A stretch of 64,000 nucleotides of DNA. Source: Chlorogloeopsis sp038404745 (lineage in GTDB: Bacteria > Cyanobacteriota > Cyanobacteriia > Cyanobacteriales > Nostocaceae). The DNA lies in NCBI RefSeq assembly GCF_038404745.2, contig NZ_JAYKTT020000081.1, forward strand, positions 62,001 to 126,000, in the 5' to 3' direction. Shown piece after piece: positions 18,105 through 26,921 of the stretch. The first letter of the stretch is position 1. Each line of letters starts with the position of its first letter. Position numbers and translations under genes: made by a program. The notes under the pieces were generated by a model. The model saw only the letters and a program-made list of their open reading frames with translations. It had not been told where the DNA came from and ran no database searches.

Positions 18105-18260
18105 CTGCTAGACCCCATTTTAGATAGAAATTTTATTCAGAAGGGGCTTACCTAGCAGCTTATCACTATAGAGGTTGCACTAAGAAAAAAGAATCCAGAA
18201 CATTCTTAGATTCTATAGAGGCTGAGAAGTGTTTCCAATTCTGTATTGTGAGTTTTCTCT

Positions 18261-20540
18261 TCAATGGGTTTGCTGATAAACCCGCTGGGAAATTTCTCCA
18301 ATTGTTAGCTCAATGTTAGCTGGTACTACCTGTACCGCACAAGCTTTTAATTCCGGTTGGAGGGAATCAGGGCAAGATTCTGGATGAGTCAGAGCGTTGG
18401 CTTCTGCGTTGTCTGCCCACAGCGCTCCCCAATGCATAGGGACAAACACTGTACCAGGAGCGATCGCCTTAGTAATTTTGGCTGGAAATTTAGCTTGGGA
18501 GCGGCGCGATCGCACTTCTACGAATTGGTTATCGCTAATTCCTAAAACAGCAGCATCACGGGGATGAATTTCAATAAAAGGTTCAGGGTGCATTTGACGA
18601 GTTTTTTCAATTCGACCGGTGCGTGTTTGCGTGTGCCAATGTCCGTAAAGCCGTCCAGTCGTCAACACAAAGGGATAATTCGGATCTGGTGGCTCTGCCA
18701 GCCCCCGCGAGTGATATGCACCAAACCGAGCACGTCCATCAGGAGTGTGAAAGCGCAAATCAGTATAAAGGCGCTTGCTTTGGCGAGAAGAAGAGACGGA
18801 GTTTTCTGTGCCTGCGTCTTTGCGTCTTTTCGTCTCAGCGTCCTCTTGTTTCCCCGTGTCCCCTTGTTCCCTTGTCCCCTTGTCCTCTTCCGGGTGCGGC
18901 CATTGAGTTGGGCCTTTTGTTTGTAATTGCTCGTGACTCAACCCTGTCATGTCGCAAGGGCGATCGCGAGTTAATTTAACAAACTCCGCATAAACTTCAG
19001 CTGAGTTGGCAAAAGCAAACTCACCCACAAAACCTAATCTACGCCCAACTTCGGCAAAAATTTCCCAATCTGGTTTTGCTTCTCCTGGCGGTCGGCGGAA
19101 TGCCGGACACAGCGTTACTGTTCGTTCAGAATTGGTCATGACGCCAGTTTTCTCACCCCATTGTGCTGCTGGCAATAAGACATGAGCGTAGGCAGCTGTT
19201 TCTGTTGGGTAATAGGCGTCTTGGTAAATAGTAAAAGGCGATCGCATCAACGCTGCTTTAGTTCGTTTCAGATCGGGCATACTCACCGCTGGATTGGTAG
19301 CAGCAATCCACAACAAGCCTACAGAGCCGTTTTCCAGCCCCATAATCATGTCCCAAGCCGTCATTCCGGGAGTAGGTGAAATCTGTCCTCGCTTCAATCC
19401 CCAAACGTCTTCAACTTCGGCACGGTGCTGGAGATTTTTCACCAATCGATAACCAGGCAACAAGTGTGCCAAACCCCCGGCTTCTCTTCCTCCCATCGCA
19501 TTTGGCTGCCCTGTGAGCGAAAAAGGCCCAGCTCCTGGCTTGCCGATTTGTCCAGTCATCAGGTGCAGGTTAATAATGGTTCTAACCTTTGCTGTACCCT
19601 CTGTTGATTGATTTACACCCATTGACCACAGAGAAAGTACCCGCTGTGCTTGACTCCAGTATCGAGCTGCTGTTTCTAAATCTTCAACGCTAATGCCGCA
19701 TTGATGAGCTACTACTTCTGGTGAGTAATGCCGAATCACCTCAGCATAAGCAGAGAAGTTGCTGGTACATTCATCAATAAAACCAGCATCAATATGACCC
19801 CAGCGCATCAATAAATGAGCAATGCCATTCAACAAGTCGATATCTGTACCGGGACGAATAGCTAGATGTAGATCAGCAGCTTCTGCTGTGGGTGTGCGAC
19901 GGGGATCGACCACAATCATTTTGACTTTGCGATTCTTTTTGTGGTATTTCTCCAGTCGGTTGAAAATGATCGGGTGGCATTCTGCTGTGTTAGTACCAAT
20001 TAAAAACGCACAGTCGGTTAGCTCTAAGTCTTCATAACAACAAGGAGGCCCATCCGAGCCAAAGCTTTGGATGTACCCAGCCACAGCACTAGACATACAT
20101 AGGCGAGAGTTAGCATCAAAATTATTGCTACCCAAGCATCCTTTCAAAAGTTTCTGGGCTATGTAGTAATCCTCGGTTTGGAATTGCCCAGAACCATACA
20201 TACATATGGCTTCTGCCCCTTGGGTGAAACGTACGGTTTGAATGCGCTGGGTGATGAGATCGAAAGCTTCTTCCCAACTGACACGCCGGAACTCTTGATC
20301 CAACGACTCTCGTACCATTGGGTATTGCAGTCTGTTTTTGTCTAAAGATTCAGCGATCGTAGCACCTTTGACACAAACCATTCCTTGACTGGATGGATGG
20401 GTTTTATCACCCCGCACCCGCCAAATCGGATTTCCTTGATGATCTCGATATGTTGCTTTGCCTGGTTGCGCTGGTGGGGAGACTTCTAATCCACAGCCGA
20501 CACCACAGTAAGGACAGAGAGTTTTGGTAATTTCAGTCAT
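18261..20540 (-). CDS. narB: Ferredoxin-nitrate reductase NarB with an in-frame repeat insertion
   Basis: A 759-residue molybdopterin enzyme that reduces nitrate to nitrite with ferredoxin in the cytoplasm. The N-terminal [4Fe-4S] motif is CPYCGVGCGLEV (about 8-19) with the fourth Cys in GMVCVKG. Mo-bis-MGD domains follow, with SRLCMSSAVAGY and GTNTAECHPI, and the C-terminal dinucleotide-binding domain begins at about TTGRLYGHWHTQTRTGR. Residues about 550-588 form a Lys/Glu/Arg-rich stretch (EEDKGTREQGDTGKQEDAET) not expected in NarB. Its DNA (18779-18890) is a copy of the GACACGGGGA-type repeat, in frame. The gene is last in the nitrate cluster, 798 bases after nrtP, so it may have its own promoter. 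Catalytic motifs are intact, so activity is likely. Confidence 0.93.
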   Translation of the reverse strand: MTEITKTLCPYCGVGCGLEVSPPAQPGKATYRDHQGNPIWRVRGDKTHPSSQGMVCVKGATIAESLDKNRLQYPMVRESLDQEFRRVSWEEAFDLITQRIQTVRFTQGAEAICMYGSGQFQTEDYYIAQKLLKGCLGSNNFDANSRLCMSSAVAGYIQSFGSDGPPCCYEDLELTDCAFLIGTNTAECHPIIFNRLEKYHKKNRKVKMIVVDPRRTPTAEAADLHLAIRPGTDIDLLNGIAHLLMRWGHIDAGFIDECTSNFSAYAEVIRHYSPEVVAHQCGISVEDLETAARYWSQAQRVLSLWSMGVNQSTEGTAKVRTIINLHLMTGQIGKPGAGPFSLTGQPNAMGGREAGGLAHLLPGYRLVKNLQHRAEVEDVWGLKRGQISPTPGMTAWDMIMGLENGSVGLLWIAATNPAVSMPDLKRTKAALMRSPFTIYQDAYYPTETAAYAHVLLPAAQWGEKTGVMTNSERTVTLCPAFRRPPGEAKPDWEIFAEVGRRLGFVGEFAFANSAEVYAEFVKLTRDRPCDMTGLSHEQLQTKGPTQWPHPEEDKGTREQGDTGKQEDAETKRRKDAGTENSVSSSRQSKRLYTDLRFHTPDGRARFGAYHSRGLAEPPDPNYPFVLTTGRLYGHWHTQTRTGRIEKTRQMHPEPFIEIHPRDAAVLGISDNQFVEVRSRRSQAKFPAKITKAIAPGTVFVPMHWGALWADNAEANALTHPESCPDSLQPELKACAVQVVPANIELTIGEISQRVYQQTH
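18779..18890 (-). repeat. GACACGGGGAC-type repeat (family B) inside narB
   Basis: On the minus strand this reads as short GGGGACAAGGGAACAAGG-like units, then GGGGACACGGGGAAACAAG, then GACGCAAAGACGC-like units. This is the same style as the intergenic copy at 31845-31985. It adds about 37 codons without breaking the frame. Its boundaries are estimated by eye. Confidence 0.65.
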
Positions 20541-21338
20541 GGTAATCGCACCATGTTCCTTGATTTTGATTATTTAGATATTGAAGTCAAGATTTGTAGA
20601 TCAAAGTTTTCAACAACTTCTGTATTTCCAATGCTTTTATGTTCAATTCAATTTATGCAAAAAAATTTGAGAAAGCATCTAAAAAAATTGATTTATGAAA
20701 GATTAATTTGAAAAATTTTCAGTTTATTTAAATTAGATTAGCTACTAGCAAAAGTATATTTACTTAATTAAAGAGTAAGTCAGTAACACAAAAAGTTATC
20801 TACGATACAAAAATGTATACTCAGAGATTATTTTTAGCCCGAATTTATATTATTTAATTTATAAAAAATCGTTATGAATAATTTTAAAACCATATTGATA
20901 ACTATATGAAAATTCAATAATAATTATCTTAGTCAAGATAAAAACAAAATCTAGGATACTCTTACTTTTAGTTAATCATTATCAATCATAATAAGTAAGT
21001 ACAAGGAGTCAAATAAAAATATATATTTCTAGTAGAGATTTCATTTAAAAACTTTGTGTATAGAGGCATTTATTTAACAAAATTAAAATTTTATTGATTC
21101 ATGCCTAGCTCAATAGTGAAATATTGCTGACAATTAAAGTGTAAATAAGAATGATTACTTAACTAAAAAAATAAAAACTTTTACTAAAATTTATGACTTT
21201 AATTGGTGACTTTAAAAAAATGCTTTTTGTAATTTTATTTATAAAGCTAATATAATAAGGAGCAAATCCTAAGTAAATTCTAATGAATTTTAGGTTATGC
21301 CCCATACGATATTTAAGTTGAAAGTTGGGGCTTTTACC
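20541..21338. other. Very AT-rich spacer between nrtP and narB
   Basis: Nearly 800 bases, strongly AT-rich, with no supported reading frame. I looked for GTA-N8-TAC on both strands and found only near misses. It may hold a separate narB promoter. It is much longer than the other gaps in this gene cluster. Confidence 0.5.
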
Positions 21339-22856
21339 CTACTTTAATTCCTCATTGAGAACGGGGAGTCTTTCTGCTGCCAGTTCAGGTGCTTCGCCTT
21401 CATGATGTTCAGCAAAAGAACCCTTTGGTTCTTTAAGGAAGAACCAGCACAAGAAAGTAACAGTCAGCGCAGCAACTCCTAATGTTTGGAAAAAGATGCG
21501 ATTGCCAACTTCCCCAGGAGGTAAAAAGCTATATAAGGTGAGGTAAGCGACAGCTCCCACATTGCCGTAAGCACCGACATTTCCAGCAATTTGACCAGTA
21601 ACTCGCCGCTTAATCAGAGGTACGATCGCAAAGGTTGAACCTTCCCCAGCTTGAACAAAGAAAGAACAAGCCATAGTCAGAAGGATTGCAAAGGGTAGCC
21701 ACCAATTGCTATTCACTCCGCTCATCAGCAGATAGCTAATCCCCATGCCAGCAGTCAATACAGTCATTGTCCATCTGCGACTGCCTAAGGTATCAGAAAC
21801 CCAACCACCACCAGGGCGTGCAAACAAATTCATAAATGCATAGCTAGCAGCAATCATTCCTGCCACCACTTTGTTGAGACTGAAGCTTGTCTCAAAAAAT
21901 CCAGGGAGCATGGAAACAACGGCAAGCTCAGAACCAAAATTAACAAAGTAAGTTAGTTCCAGTAGAGCAACTTGAGAAAACTCATAGCGATCGTCAGGGG
22001 AATATCGCTTCTTACCTGTCATCAATTCATGATTTACATCCCAGCATTTATAGGCTTGGAAGAGGTACAAACCAACTAACAGAAGGTAGACAATCAGCAA
22101 TTGACTTTGACTGAGTAAACCAATTTGAGCGATCCGCCAAGCTAATACACCTAAGATGCCGACGAGGGGAATATTCATCAACATCAGTAGCCAAAAACTT
22201 CTGCGGCTAGTTACTTCCATCCCACCGTGGCGTTTAGGGCGTTGATAGACTTTACCAGAGGGAGTATCTTGGGCTTTGAGTAGATAAATGGCTCCGTAGA
22301 TGGCGGCGATAATTCCAGTCAGAGCGATCGCTAAACGCCAGTTAATTTGTCCGGCAGCTAGAAATGCTGTTCCCATAGCAATAGAAGGCAAGGTAAAAGC
22401 CGCGGCGGCTGAACCAAAATTACCCCAACCACCATAGATTCCTTCAGCTATACCAATCTCTTTGGGTGGAAACCATTCGGCAACCATACGAATACCAATC
22501 ACAAAACCAGCGCCGACAATACTCAATGCCAAGCGGCTAATTACTAACTGACTAAAGTTTTGTGCCATTGCAAAGGCAAGACAGGGAATAGCCGCGTACA
22601 TCAGCAGCAGTGAGTAAGTAATACGTGGGCCATATTTGTCTAAAACCATACCAATAATTATACGTGCTGGTACGGTTAAGGCAACGTTACAGATAGCAAT
22701 AGTTCTGACTTGTCCTTCAGTTAAACCGATCGCTTCTTTAACTGCTGTTTGAAATGGAGCAAAGTTAAACCAAACTACAAATGATAAAAAGAACGCAAAC
22801 CAAGTCAGATGTAAGATGCGGTAACGGCCTTGAAATGACAATAATCCTTTAAGCAT
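21339..22856 (-). CDS. nrtP: MFS nitrate/nitrite permease NrtP
   Basis: A 505-residue inner-membrane carrier of the nitrate-nitrite porter (NNP) branch of the major facilitator superfamily. About twelve membrane segments are visible. Motifs include WFNFAPFQTAVKEAIGLTEG near the start, GMVLDKYGPR (loop 2-3 motif), and the glycine-rich AEGIYGGWGNFGSAAAAF (about 139-156), a nitrate-signature-like sequence. The ribosome site GGAAGG precedes the ATG. It lies 143 bases after nrtD on the same strand. Many freshwater cyanobacteria use NrtABCD and others use NrtP; here both are adjacent, so the cell has an ABC and a secondary uptake system in one cluster. Confidence 0.92.
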   Translation of the reverse strand: MLKGLLSFQGRYRILHLTWFAFFLSFVVWFNFAPFQTAVKEAIGLTEGQVRTIAICNVALTVPARIIIGMVLDKYGPRITYSLLLMYAAIPCLAFAMAQNFSQLVISRLALSIVGAGFVIGIRMVAEWFPPKEIGIAEGIYGGWGNFGSAAAAFTLPSIAMGTAFLAAGQINWRLAIALTGIIAAIYGAIYLLKAQDTPSGKVYQRPKRHGGMEVTSRRSFWLLMLMNIPLVGILGVLAWRIAQIGLLSQSQLLIVYLLLVGLYLFQAYKCWDVNHELMTGKKRYSPDDRYEFSQVALLELTYFVNFGSELAVVSMLPGFFETSFSLNKVVAGMIAASYAFMNLFARPGGGWVSDTLGSRRWTMTVLTAGMGISYLLMSGVNSNWWLPFAILLTMACSFFVQAGEGSTFAIVPLIKRRVTGQIAGNVGAYGNVGAVAYLTLYSFLPPGEVGNRIFFQTLGVAALTVTFLCWFFLKEPKGSFAEHHEGEAPELAAERLPVLNEELK

Positions 22857-22999
22857 GAAAGCCTTCCTAAGTGAAAAAATACACAGGGGTATCTAGGAGC
22901 GATAGAGCAATTACCCTGGCTGGATCGTAGATGTGTATTTGAAGTTACATTTTTATTTCGGAAGCAAAGCGTAAAAATCCTTAAAACTTGTTAAAACTA

Positions 23000-23839
23000 C
23001 TACTCTTCAGGATGAGTACAGCGGCGATATAGAAAGTCAAGGGCATAGTTCCGCAGGTTGTAGTACTGGGGATCTTCCATAATGCGGCGACGGTTGCGGG
23101 GACGGGAAAAGGGAATCTCCAATACTTCACCGATATTAGCAGCAGGGCCGTTAGTCATCATCACAACTCTGTCTGCCAGGAAAATAGCTTCATCGATGTC
23201 ATGGGTAATCATTAATACTGTGACTTGATGTTCGCGCCAGATTTGCAGGAGTTCTTCTTGCAATTCTTCTTTGGTAATTGCATCTAACGCCCCGAAGGGT
23301 TCATCTAAAATCAAAACTTGGGGACGGATTGCCAGGGCGCGGGCGATCGCAACTCGCTGCTTCATCCCGCCAGAAATCTGATCAGGTTTGTTTTCAGCCG
23401 CTTCTGTCAGCCCCACCATTGCTAAATGTTCTTTGACGATCGCTCGTTTTTCTGCCTGGGGTTTTTTGGGAAATACGGAGTCAACAGCTAAATAAACATT
23501 CTCAAAAACACTTAACCAAGGTAGTAGACAGTAATTCTGAAATACCATCATTCGATCTGGCCCTGGTTCGGCGATCGGCTTGCCTTGTAAGCAGACTACA
23601 CCTTCAGTAGGTGTGTTGAAGCCAGAAATCATGTTTAGCAGCGTAGATTTACCACAACCAGAGTGACCAATAATACAAATGAATTCGCCTTCACTAACCT
23701 TGAGGTTAACTCCATCCAGTACTGTATGAGGGCCATCCGGAGTTGGGTAAATTTTGGTTACCCCCTCAATCTCTAGGAAATTTCCTGCTTTCTGGATAGG
23801 CTGTTGATTGATTTGAGTAGTTTTATTGATGGTTCGCAT
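23000..23839 (-). CDS. nrtD: Nitrate/nitrite ABC transporter ATP-binding protein NrtD
   Basis: A 279-residue ABC ATPase. Walker A is GHSGCGKST (about 58-66), the signature is ISGGMKQR (about 155-162), and Walker B is VLILDEPFGALDA (about 175-187), followed by the His switch MITHDID. It pairs with NrtC on the cytoplasmic side of NrtB to power nitrate and nitrite import. AAAGGA precedes the ATG. It sits 64 bases after nrtC; the gap carries TAATGACCAATGACTAATG-type short repeats. It has the usual length for NrtD and no C-terminal extension, which separates it from NrtC. Confidence 0.95.
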   Translation of the reverse strand: MRTINKTTQINQQPIQKAGNFLEIEGVTKIYPTPDGPHTVLDGVNLKVSEGEFICIIGHSGCGKSTLLNMISGFNTPTEGVVCLQGKPIAEPGPDRMMVFQNYCLLPWLSVFENVYLAVDSVFPKKPQAEKRAIVKEHLAMVGLTEAAENKPDQISGGMKQRVAIARALAIRPQVLILDEPFGALDAITKEELQEELLQIWREHQVTVLMITHDIDEAIFLADRVVMMTNGPAANIGEVLEIPFSRPRNRRRIMEDPQYYNLRNYALDFLYRRCTHPEE

Positions 23840-23859
23840 GAATTAATGTGTCCTTTGTT

Positions 23860-23903
23860 ATTTACCGATCACTTGCTAATGACCAATGACTAATGTCTAT
23901 TGA
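23860..23903. repeat. Short TGACTAATG-type repeats between nrtC and nrtD
   Basis: The gap contains GCTAATGACCAATGACTAATG, part of the heptamer-like repeats typical of filamentous cyanobacteria. The same style appears at 25893-25965 and 33177-33245. Confidence 0.6.
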
Positions 23904-25892
23904 CTAAATAAATACTTCTTCAACACGGATCTGACGTTTAATTTCCAGACTGTTGAGATACTCTATTGGCTTTGAAGGGTTAAAAACTTTACCATCAAAC
24001 AAGTGAATCGGGTCATCTTGTCCGATATCGAGCAAGCCGAGATCGCGTGCAGCCGCTCCAAATACGTCTGTGCGGCAGACTCGTTCAATTACTTCCACCC
24101 AGTTTTTAGGAAAGGGTACTAAGCCCCAACGCGCCATTTGGGTAACCATCCACAGCAATTCAGTGCGGTTTGGATAGTTGGTTTGATTGAGATAAAACTG
24201 GTTGTATGTTCTTAGTTCCTGCGGTTCTGTACCATCGCCGCGATCGTAGGGATCGATAAAACCAGGGCGGGCGTAAGCAGGATTGATATCAAGGTACTCT
24301 GGGCGGCAAATTAATTCCAGAACTTCTTCGCGGTTGCGGAGATCGTCACAATATTTGCAGGCTTGTAACAGTGCTTTGACTAGAGCAAGATAAGTTTCTG
24401 GGTATTTCTGCGCCCAATCTTCTCGTACTCCTAGCACTTTTTTCGGCTGTCCCGACCAAATTTCCAAGGCAGTGGCAGCAACGAAGCCTACATCTTCATG
24501 AACAGCAAGATAGTTCCAAGGTTCTCCTGCACAGTAACCGTCAATAATTCCGGCTTTGAGTTGTTCAACCATTTGCGTTGGTGGTACCACCGTCAGGCTG
24601 ACATCCCTGTCGGGATCTATGCCACCAGCAGCTAACCAGTAACGCAGAATTAAATTCTGCATTGCCGTTGGATGCACTATTCCCAAAGTCAGAATTTGAT
24701 CGGGAGAGGCGTTAATCGCGGCTTTAAAGTCAGCTAGGGTTCTGACACCTTCGCTGTACAACTTCTTGCTTAAGGTAATGGCGTTAGCGTTGCGGGAGAG
24801 ATTCAGGGCGTTGACTACGGGAATGGGTGTCTTGCCACCAGCGCCTAAAGTCAGGGCAAGGGGCATACCAGCAAGCATCTGAGCGGCGTCTAGTTTACCA
24901 GTTGCAACACCTTTGGCGATTTCCGTCCAATTGGCTGCGCGGCTGAGGGTGACTGTTTCTAGCCCATAATCAGCAAAGAAACCCTTTTCTTTAGCGACGA
25001 TTAAGGGTGCAGCATCAGTTAGCGGCATAAAGCCAATTTCCACATTGACTTTTTCTAAGCCGCCAGAGGAGATGACTGCTGGTGCTTGAGTCTGCCCAGC
25101 CTTACGTTTCTTGAGGAGTTTTTGCTGGTTAAGGAAGTAAATCATTTCATTCCGCAGATTGTAGTAGCTGGGATGATTGACTACTTCCAACCGCTGACGG
25201 GGACGGGAAATAGGCACTTCCAGAATTTGTCCGATGTGAGCCTCTGGGCCGTTGGTGAGCATGACGATGCGATCGCTTAATAATAGTGCCTCATCCACGT
25301 CATGTGTCACCATCACACAAGTAACGTTGTGTTCATTACAAATTTTCATCAGTTGTTCTTGCAAACTACCCCGTGTCAAGGCATCCAATGCCCCAAAGGG
25401 TTCGTCTAGCAGTAACAACTTAGGACGTGTAGCTAGGGCGCGAGCCAGCGCTACCCGTTGTTTCATGCCGCCAGATAACTCGCTCGGACGTTTTTTGGCA
25501 GCATGACGCAGCCCTACCATGTCGATATGTTCTTCGACAATGCCTCGGCGATCGCCCTTTGGTTTATCTTGATAAACTTCATCCACAGCCAAGGCAATAT
25601 TTTCCCGAACTGTTAACCAAGGGAGCAACGAGTAGTTTTGAAATACTACCATCCGGTCTGGACCTGGTTCTTTGACTTCCCGCCCTTCTAAAGTCACACC
25701 GCCAACACTCGCTTGATCTAGTCCTGCGATGATATTGAGCAAGGTGGATTTACCACAACCAGAATGCCCGATCAGAGAAATAAATTCTCCTTGTCGAATT
25801 TTCAGATCAATATTTTTTAGAGCAATATATTTCCCACCATTGGGAATATCAAATACACGATCAACGTGGTCAACTTCAACAAAAGTAGTCAT
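23904..25892 (-). CDS. nrtC: Nitrate/nitrite ABC transporter ATPase with substrate-binding-like domain, NrtC
   Basis: A 662-residue two-part protein. The N-terminal ABC ATPase (about 1-260) has Walker A GHSGCGKST, signature LSGGMKQR and Walker B LLLLDEPFGALDA. After a basic linker (about 262-275) comes a C-terminal domain of about 380 residues that resembles the NrtA solute-binding protein (VNVEIGFMPLTDAAPLIVAK onward). In Synechococcus this C-terminal domain has a regulatory role in ammonium-promoted inhibition of nitrate uptake. It works with NrtD under NrtB. AAAGGA precedes the ATG. It is full length compared with the family. Confidence 0.95.
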   Translation of the reverse strand: MTTFVEVDHVDRVFDIPNGGKYIALKNIDLKIRQGEFISLIGHSGCGKSTLLNIIAGLDQASVGGVTLEGREVKEPGPDRMVVFQNYSLLPWLTVRENIALAVDEVYQDKPKGDRRGIVEEHIDMVGLRHAAKKRPSELSGGMKQRVALARALATRPKLLLLDEPFGALDALTRGSLQEQLMKICNEHNVTCVMVTHDVDEALLLSDRIVMLTNGPEAHIGQILEVPISRPRQRLEVVNHPSYYNLRNEMIYFLNQQKLLKKRKAGQTQAPAVISSGGLEKVNVEIGFMPLTDAAPLIVAKEKGFFADYGLETVTLSRAANWTEIAKGVATGKLDAAQMLAGMPLALTLGAGGKTPIPVVNALNLSRNANAITLSKKLYSEGVRTLADFKAAINASPDQILTLGIVHPTAMQNLILRYWLAAGGIDPDRDVSLTVVPPTQMVEQLKAGIIDGYCAGEPWNYLAVHEDVGFVAATALEIWSGQPKKVLGVREDWAQKYPETYLALVKALLQACKYCDDLRNREEVLELICRPEYLDINPAYARPGFIDPYDRGDGTEPQELRTYNQFYLNQTNYPNRTELLWMVTQMARWGLVPFPKNWVEVIERVCRTDVFGAAARDLGLLDIGQDDPIHLFDGKVFNPSKPIEYLNSLEIKRQIRVEEVFI

Positions 25893-25965
25893 TGGTTATT
25901 TGTCCTTTGTCATTTGTCATTCATTGTTTGTGATTTGTTTTTAGCTAATGACTAATGACTAATCA
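25893..25965. repeat. Short TTTGTCATTTGTCATT and TAATGACTAATGACTAAT repeats between nrtB and nrtC
   Basis: The whole gap is composed of tandem heptamer-like units. It may influence mRNA stability or translation inside the operon, but that is inference. Confidence 0.6.
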
Positions 25966-26808
25966 CTATTTCTGTTCTGCTGGTACCACTTTGCTAGCAA
26001 CAAAAGCGACTAATTTATCTAGAAATAAGCCCACCAAGCCGACATAGATGAGAGCTAAGATAATCTCGCTTAAATTGGTTTCTGTTGTTGTATTGTAGGC
26101 ATCCCAAATAAATGAACCAATTCCCACACCACCAACCAACATTTCCGCAGCCACAATTGCTAACCAAGATAAACCGATACCAATTCGCAATCCTGTGAAG
26201 ATATAAGGAACAGTGGCAGGAAAAACTATTTTAAAGAAATACTTGACTCCTTTGAGCCTTAATACTCTGGCAACGTTGATGTAATCTTGGGGGATGTGTT
26301 GTACACCCACGATTGTGTTAATCAAAATTGGCCAAATGGATGTAATGAAAATTACGAAAATAGCTGAAGGATTTGCTTGTTGAAATGCTGCCAGCGAAAT
26401 TGGCAACCAGGCTAGAGGTGGTACAGTTCGCAAGACTTGAATAATGGGATCTACTGCATCATTGAGTAATTTATTAGCGCCAATCACAATTCCCAGAACA
26501 ATACCAACAATTGCTGCCAATGAAAAGCCTAAACCAACTCTGCCAAGGCTATTAAGTATTTGCCAACCTAAGCCTTTATCAGTTTCACCATTATCGAAAA
26601 ATGGATCAATTATAAAAGGATCCCATGTTTCTGAAATTGTTTCGATTGGCCCTGGCAATTTAAAGTTAGGGTTTAAACATAGTAATTGCCAAATCACCAG
26701 AAAAATAGCTATGGCTACTAAGGGAGGAATGATTTTTCTAGATACTAATTTATGAAAATTACTACGGTTCTTTTTTCTGATAGTACGACTTCCAAGAGTA
26801 GCAGCCAT
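25966..26808 (-). CDS. nrtB: Nitrate/nitrite ABC transporter permease NrtB
   Basis: A 280-residue inner-membrane permease when begun at the ATG at 26808 (MAATLGSRTIRKKNRS), which has AGGAAA just upstream. A TTG at 26865 would add 19 residues and is less likely. About six membrane segments are visible. The permease EAA-like loop, contacting the ATPases, is in INVARVLRLKGVKYFFKIVFP (about 178-198). It belongs to the nitrate/sulfonate/taurine permease family. It lies between nrtA and nrtC as in other cyanobacteria. Confidence 0.94.
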   Translation of the reverse strand: MAATLGSRTIRKKNRSNFHKLVSRKIIPPLVAIAIFLVIWQLLCLNPNFKLPGPIETISETWDPFIIDPFFDNGETDKGLGWQILNSLGRVGLGFSLAAIVGIVLGIVIGANKLLNDAVDPIIQVLRTVPPLAWLPISLAAFQQANPSAIFVIFITSIWPILINTIVGVQHIPQDYINVARVLRLKGVKYFFKIVFPATVPYIFTGLRIGIGLSWLAIVAAEMLVGGVGIGSFIWDAYNTTTETNLSEIILALIYVGLVGLFLDKLVAFVASKVVPAEQK

Positions 26809-26921
26809 TTTCCTATTTCTCCAATTGCGATCCAGTGGTCTTGTTGAGATATTTTTACAAATCAAATAAGTGGGCTATGACATTAGTAAATATACTAATT
26901 GTCTAGCCTCTCAAAGGATAA

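Noticed and set aside
18564..18979. Plus-strand frames of about 120 codons opposite narB
   Set aside because: They are mirror frames created by the repeat insertion and the codon pattern of narB; the sense strand has the clear enzyme.
20541..21338. NtcA site for narB in the long spacer
   Set aside because: Only near matches to GTA-N8-TAC were found (for example GTAATTTTATTTAT), none with a -10 at the right distance.
21318..21345. Hairpin at the nrtP stop as a terminator
   Set aside because: The stem is imperfect and no U-run follows on the minus strand.
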